The notes under the pieces were generated by a model that saw nothing but the letters and a program-made list of their open reading frames with translations, was not told the DNA's origin and did not search any database. The translations under genes and the position numbers were made by a program. Shown here in pieces: positions 5,979 through 7,626 of a stretch of DNA of 7,626 nt; the stretch's first letter is position 1; every line of letters starts with the position of its first letter. The DNA comes from Mariprofundus sp. (GTDB lineage: Bacteria > Pseudomonadota > Zetaproteobacteria > Mariprofundales > Mariprofundaceae): positions 1-7,626 of the forward strand of contig JAJFLF010000036.1 in NCBI GenBank assembly GCA_021772845.1, written 5' to 3'.

Positions 5979-7626
5979 ATGCAGCAACCCAGTCAAACGC
6001 TGAAACAGAGCCTTACAACTGCGCTTCTCCTATGGGGAATCTGTTTCCTTGTTTCTGTCGCCGTGCTGTTTTTTCTCTTTTCCAGCTCTATTGAATCCTA
6101 CATTATCGAGATGGTACGCAGTGACAACTTCAACCAAACAACGCTTAGCACCACACTGGGCTGGATCTCTGTATTTATTCTCACCCTGCTTCTGATTACT
6201 GTTAAAGGTTTGCACCACAGCCTGAAACGTCAATTGATTGAACCTGTTGAAGAGCTTCGCGATGCTATCGAAAAACAGAGCCCCGACACCGAAATTCAAA
6301 GACTTATTGCCAGCCTGCCCTATGAGACATCGCGTATTCTCAGCGCCCATGATCAACTCAAAAGCTCTCATAATAATCTCAAGGATCGCATGCTGGATAT
6401 GATGGAGCTTTTACCGGCCTGTATCTGGTGGTCCAACAATGCGCGCACCTATGAAGGCATCTCCTCAAAAGCGGAATCGGTCCTGCATGTACCCGCCCAC
6501 GCGTTTAAAGATCAACCCCTCTGGGCATGGGCAAATTCAAAAAGCCAGCAGTCCAGCAACCTCCGACAACTACAAAAAGCCATTGATAACAAACAGGAAA
6601 GCATCGGATTCGCCTATCAGATCCAGATTGGTGAAACCATGCACTGGTATGGTGAGTCACTGATGATCTGTTATAACAGTGCCGGTAAACTGGATATCAT
6701 CTACGGCACGATCAACGATATCAGCACCCGTAAAAACAGGCAAAAAGATCAGGCCGAACAATTGGAATTAACTCATCGCATGGAAACCACCGCGACTCTG
6801 GTTGCTGGCATCGCACATGAATTCAATAACGCCCTGGCTGGCATGAATGGTAATGTCTTCCTGATCAAACAAGCCGCCGCTGATAAAGAGACCTTGTTAC
6901 GTTTAAGTCGCATTGAACAACTGATTGAACGCTCTGCATCCATGATTGATCGTATGCTGGCTTTTGCCCGTAAAAGCAGAACCGTTGACGAACCCATTGA
7001 TCTCGCCAAATTCTTCAACAGTCTGCAATCTACCATTTTACAGACATTACCTGCCCGCGCTCAATTCAACCTGTTGCTGGATGATAACCTGAGCATTGAT
7101 GATGCCCATCTGCCTGTCATTCAGGGAGATCAAAAAAAATTACAGGAAGTTATTCTGCAGCTCATTCAGAATGCTGATCATGCAGTAGAGAATGTCGCCA
7201 AACCACGCATCAATATGACGCTAATCAACTATGAAGCCGACGAACTATTTTTGCGTAAATACCCTCAGGTTGCCTCCAGACATCTGGTGCATATCCAACT
7301 CTATGATAATGGCATGGGGGTACCCGAAGAGTTGCAACGGCGTATCTTTGAACCCTTCTTCACCACCCAGCGCGTAGGCCAGGGGACCGGACTCGGTCTA
7401 TCCATGGTATATGGTTATATCAAACAGATTGGCGGTGTCATTGATGTGCATAGTAGCCCTGGAGATGGCACTATATTCCACATCTACCTACCCAGATGCA
7501 CGGCTCCACAAGTTGAAAAACAGGAAACGCTATTACGCGGTCACGGTGAAACCATCATGGTGGTTGATGACGATCTGGTATTTCGGGAATCCACCTGTGA
7601 AGTACTCAAGCGCATGGGTTATAACA
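5979..7626 (+). CDS. Hybrid sensor histidine kinase (right end truncated by window)
   Basis: This is a membrane-bound two-component sensor kinase, open for 549 residues to the right edge. A first membrane helix (about 12-35) and a second (about 60-75) enclose a periplasmic loop of only about 25 residues. A HAMP-like or linker helix follows (LIEPVEELRDAIE, 86-98). A PAS-like region extends from about 130 to 250 (MELLPACIWWSN to YGTINDISTRKN). The H box is AGIAHEFNN, with the phosphorylated His280. The ATPase domain shows an N box with Asn398 (LIQNADHAVENV), G1 DNGMG (443-447), F box FEPFFTT (457-463) and G2 GQGTGLGLS (467-475). After a short linker, MVVDDDLVFRESTCEVLKRMGY opens a receiver domain with acidic residues 530-532; its phospho-acceptor Asp lies beyond the window. 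The HEFNN type with an attached receiver is common in hybrid kinases. The signal and output partner are unknown. It is divergent from tatA. Confidence 0.94.
   Translation, partial: MQQPSQTLKQSLTTALLLWGICFLVSVAVLFFLFSSSIESYIIEMVRSDNFNQTTLSTTLGWISVFILTLLLITVKGLHHSLKRQLIEPVEELRDAIEKQSPDTEIQRLIASLPYETSRILSAHDQLKSSHNNLKDRMLDMMELLPACIWWSNNARTYEGISSKAESVLHVPAHAFKDQPLWAWANSKSQQSSNLRQLQKAIDNKQESIGFAYQIQIGETMHWYGESLMICYNSAGKLDIIYGTINDISTRKNRQKDQAEQLELTHRMETTATLVAGIAHEFNNALAGMNGNVFLIKQAAADKETLLRLSRIEQLIERSASMIDRMLAFARKSRTVDEPIDLAKFFNSLQSTILQTLPARAQFNLLLDDNLSIDDAHLPVIQGDQKKLQEVILQLIQNADHAVENVAKPRINMTLINYEADELFLRKYPQVASRHLVHIQLYDNGMGVPEELQRRIFEPFFTTQRVGQGTGLGLSMVYGYIKQIGGVIDVHSSPGDGTIFHIYLPRCTAPQVEKQETLLRGHGETIMVVDDDLVFRESTCEVLKRMGYN

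Noticed and set aside
6030..7036. Frames overlapping the kinase: 6030-6371 and 6773-7036 on minus, 6439-6663 on plus
   Set aside because: The kinase frame is unbroken and carries all HisKA/HATPase motifs, so these are shadows.
1..7626. Defence system, mobile element or CRISPR array
   Set aside because: No transposase, integrase, terminal inverted repeats, repeat-spacer pattern or defence-type domain was found. The genes read as ordinary core-genome genes.

Overview
This 7.6 kb window looks like a chromosomal stretch from a moderate-GC Gram-negative bacterium. A complete TatA-TatB-TatC set, a YaeQ-family protein and a YbiB-type TrpD2 protein together point to Proteobacteria. I lean towards Gammaproteobacteria or the marine Zetaproteobacteria, but the class is a guess from protein flavour, not a measured result. 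No rRNA, tRNA, CRISPR array, transposase, prophage gene or toxin-antitoxin pair was seen. The window is densely coded; no gene-free gap exceeds 300 bases.

Layout. Bases 1-5690 are read entirely on the minus strand. In order of transcription, the genes are tatA (5690-5505), tatB (5481-5128), tatC (5131-4328), a ybiB/trpD2-like gene (4216-3245) and a DJ-1/PfpI-family gene (3221-2667). After a 194-base gap come trmB (2472-1762), yaeQ (1753-1205) and a DEAD-box RNA helicase (1102 to the left edge, C-terminus missing). Short gaps and stop/start overlaps suggest two or three transcription units: tatABC (perhaps reading on into trpD2 and the DJ-1 gene), trmB-yaeQ, and the helicase. The helicase has a possible promoter of its own.

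From 5979 the plus strand carries a membrane-bound hybrid sensor histidine kinase, cut by the right edge just inside its receiver domain. The 288-base gap between this gene and tatA is the divergent control region. It holds a candidate kinase promoter and two small hairpins.

Functional view. TatABC exports folded proteins, often cofactor-containing ones, across the inner membrane. TrmB makes m7G46 in tRNA, and the DEAD-box protein remodels RNA. The DJ-1 protein is probably a stress-related chaperone, hydrolase or glyoxalase-like protein. YaeQ and YbiB are conserved proteins without a settled role. The kinase would sense an unknown signal through a short periplasmic loop and a PAS-like region. 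The content is mostly housekeeping. I do not see a convincing new multi-gene system. The points most worth checking are the orphan ribosome-binding site with a three-codon reading frame at 2596-2620, the DnaA-box-like repeat beside it, and the structured intergenic regions.
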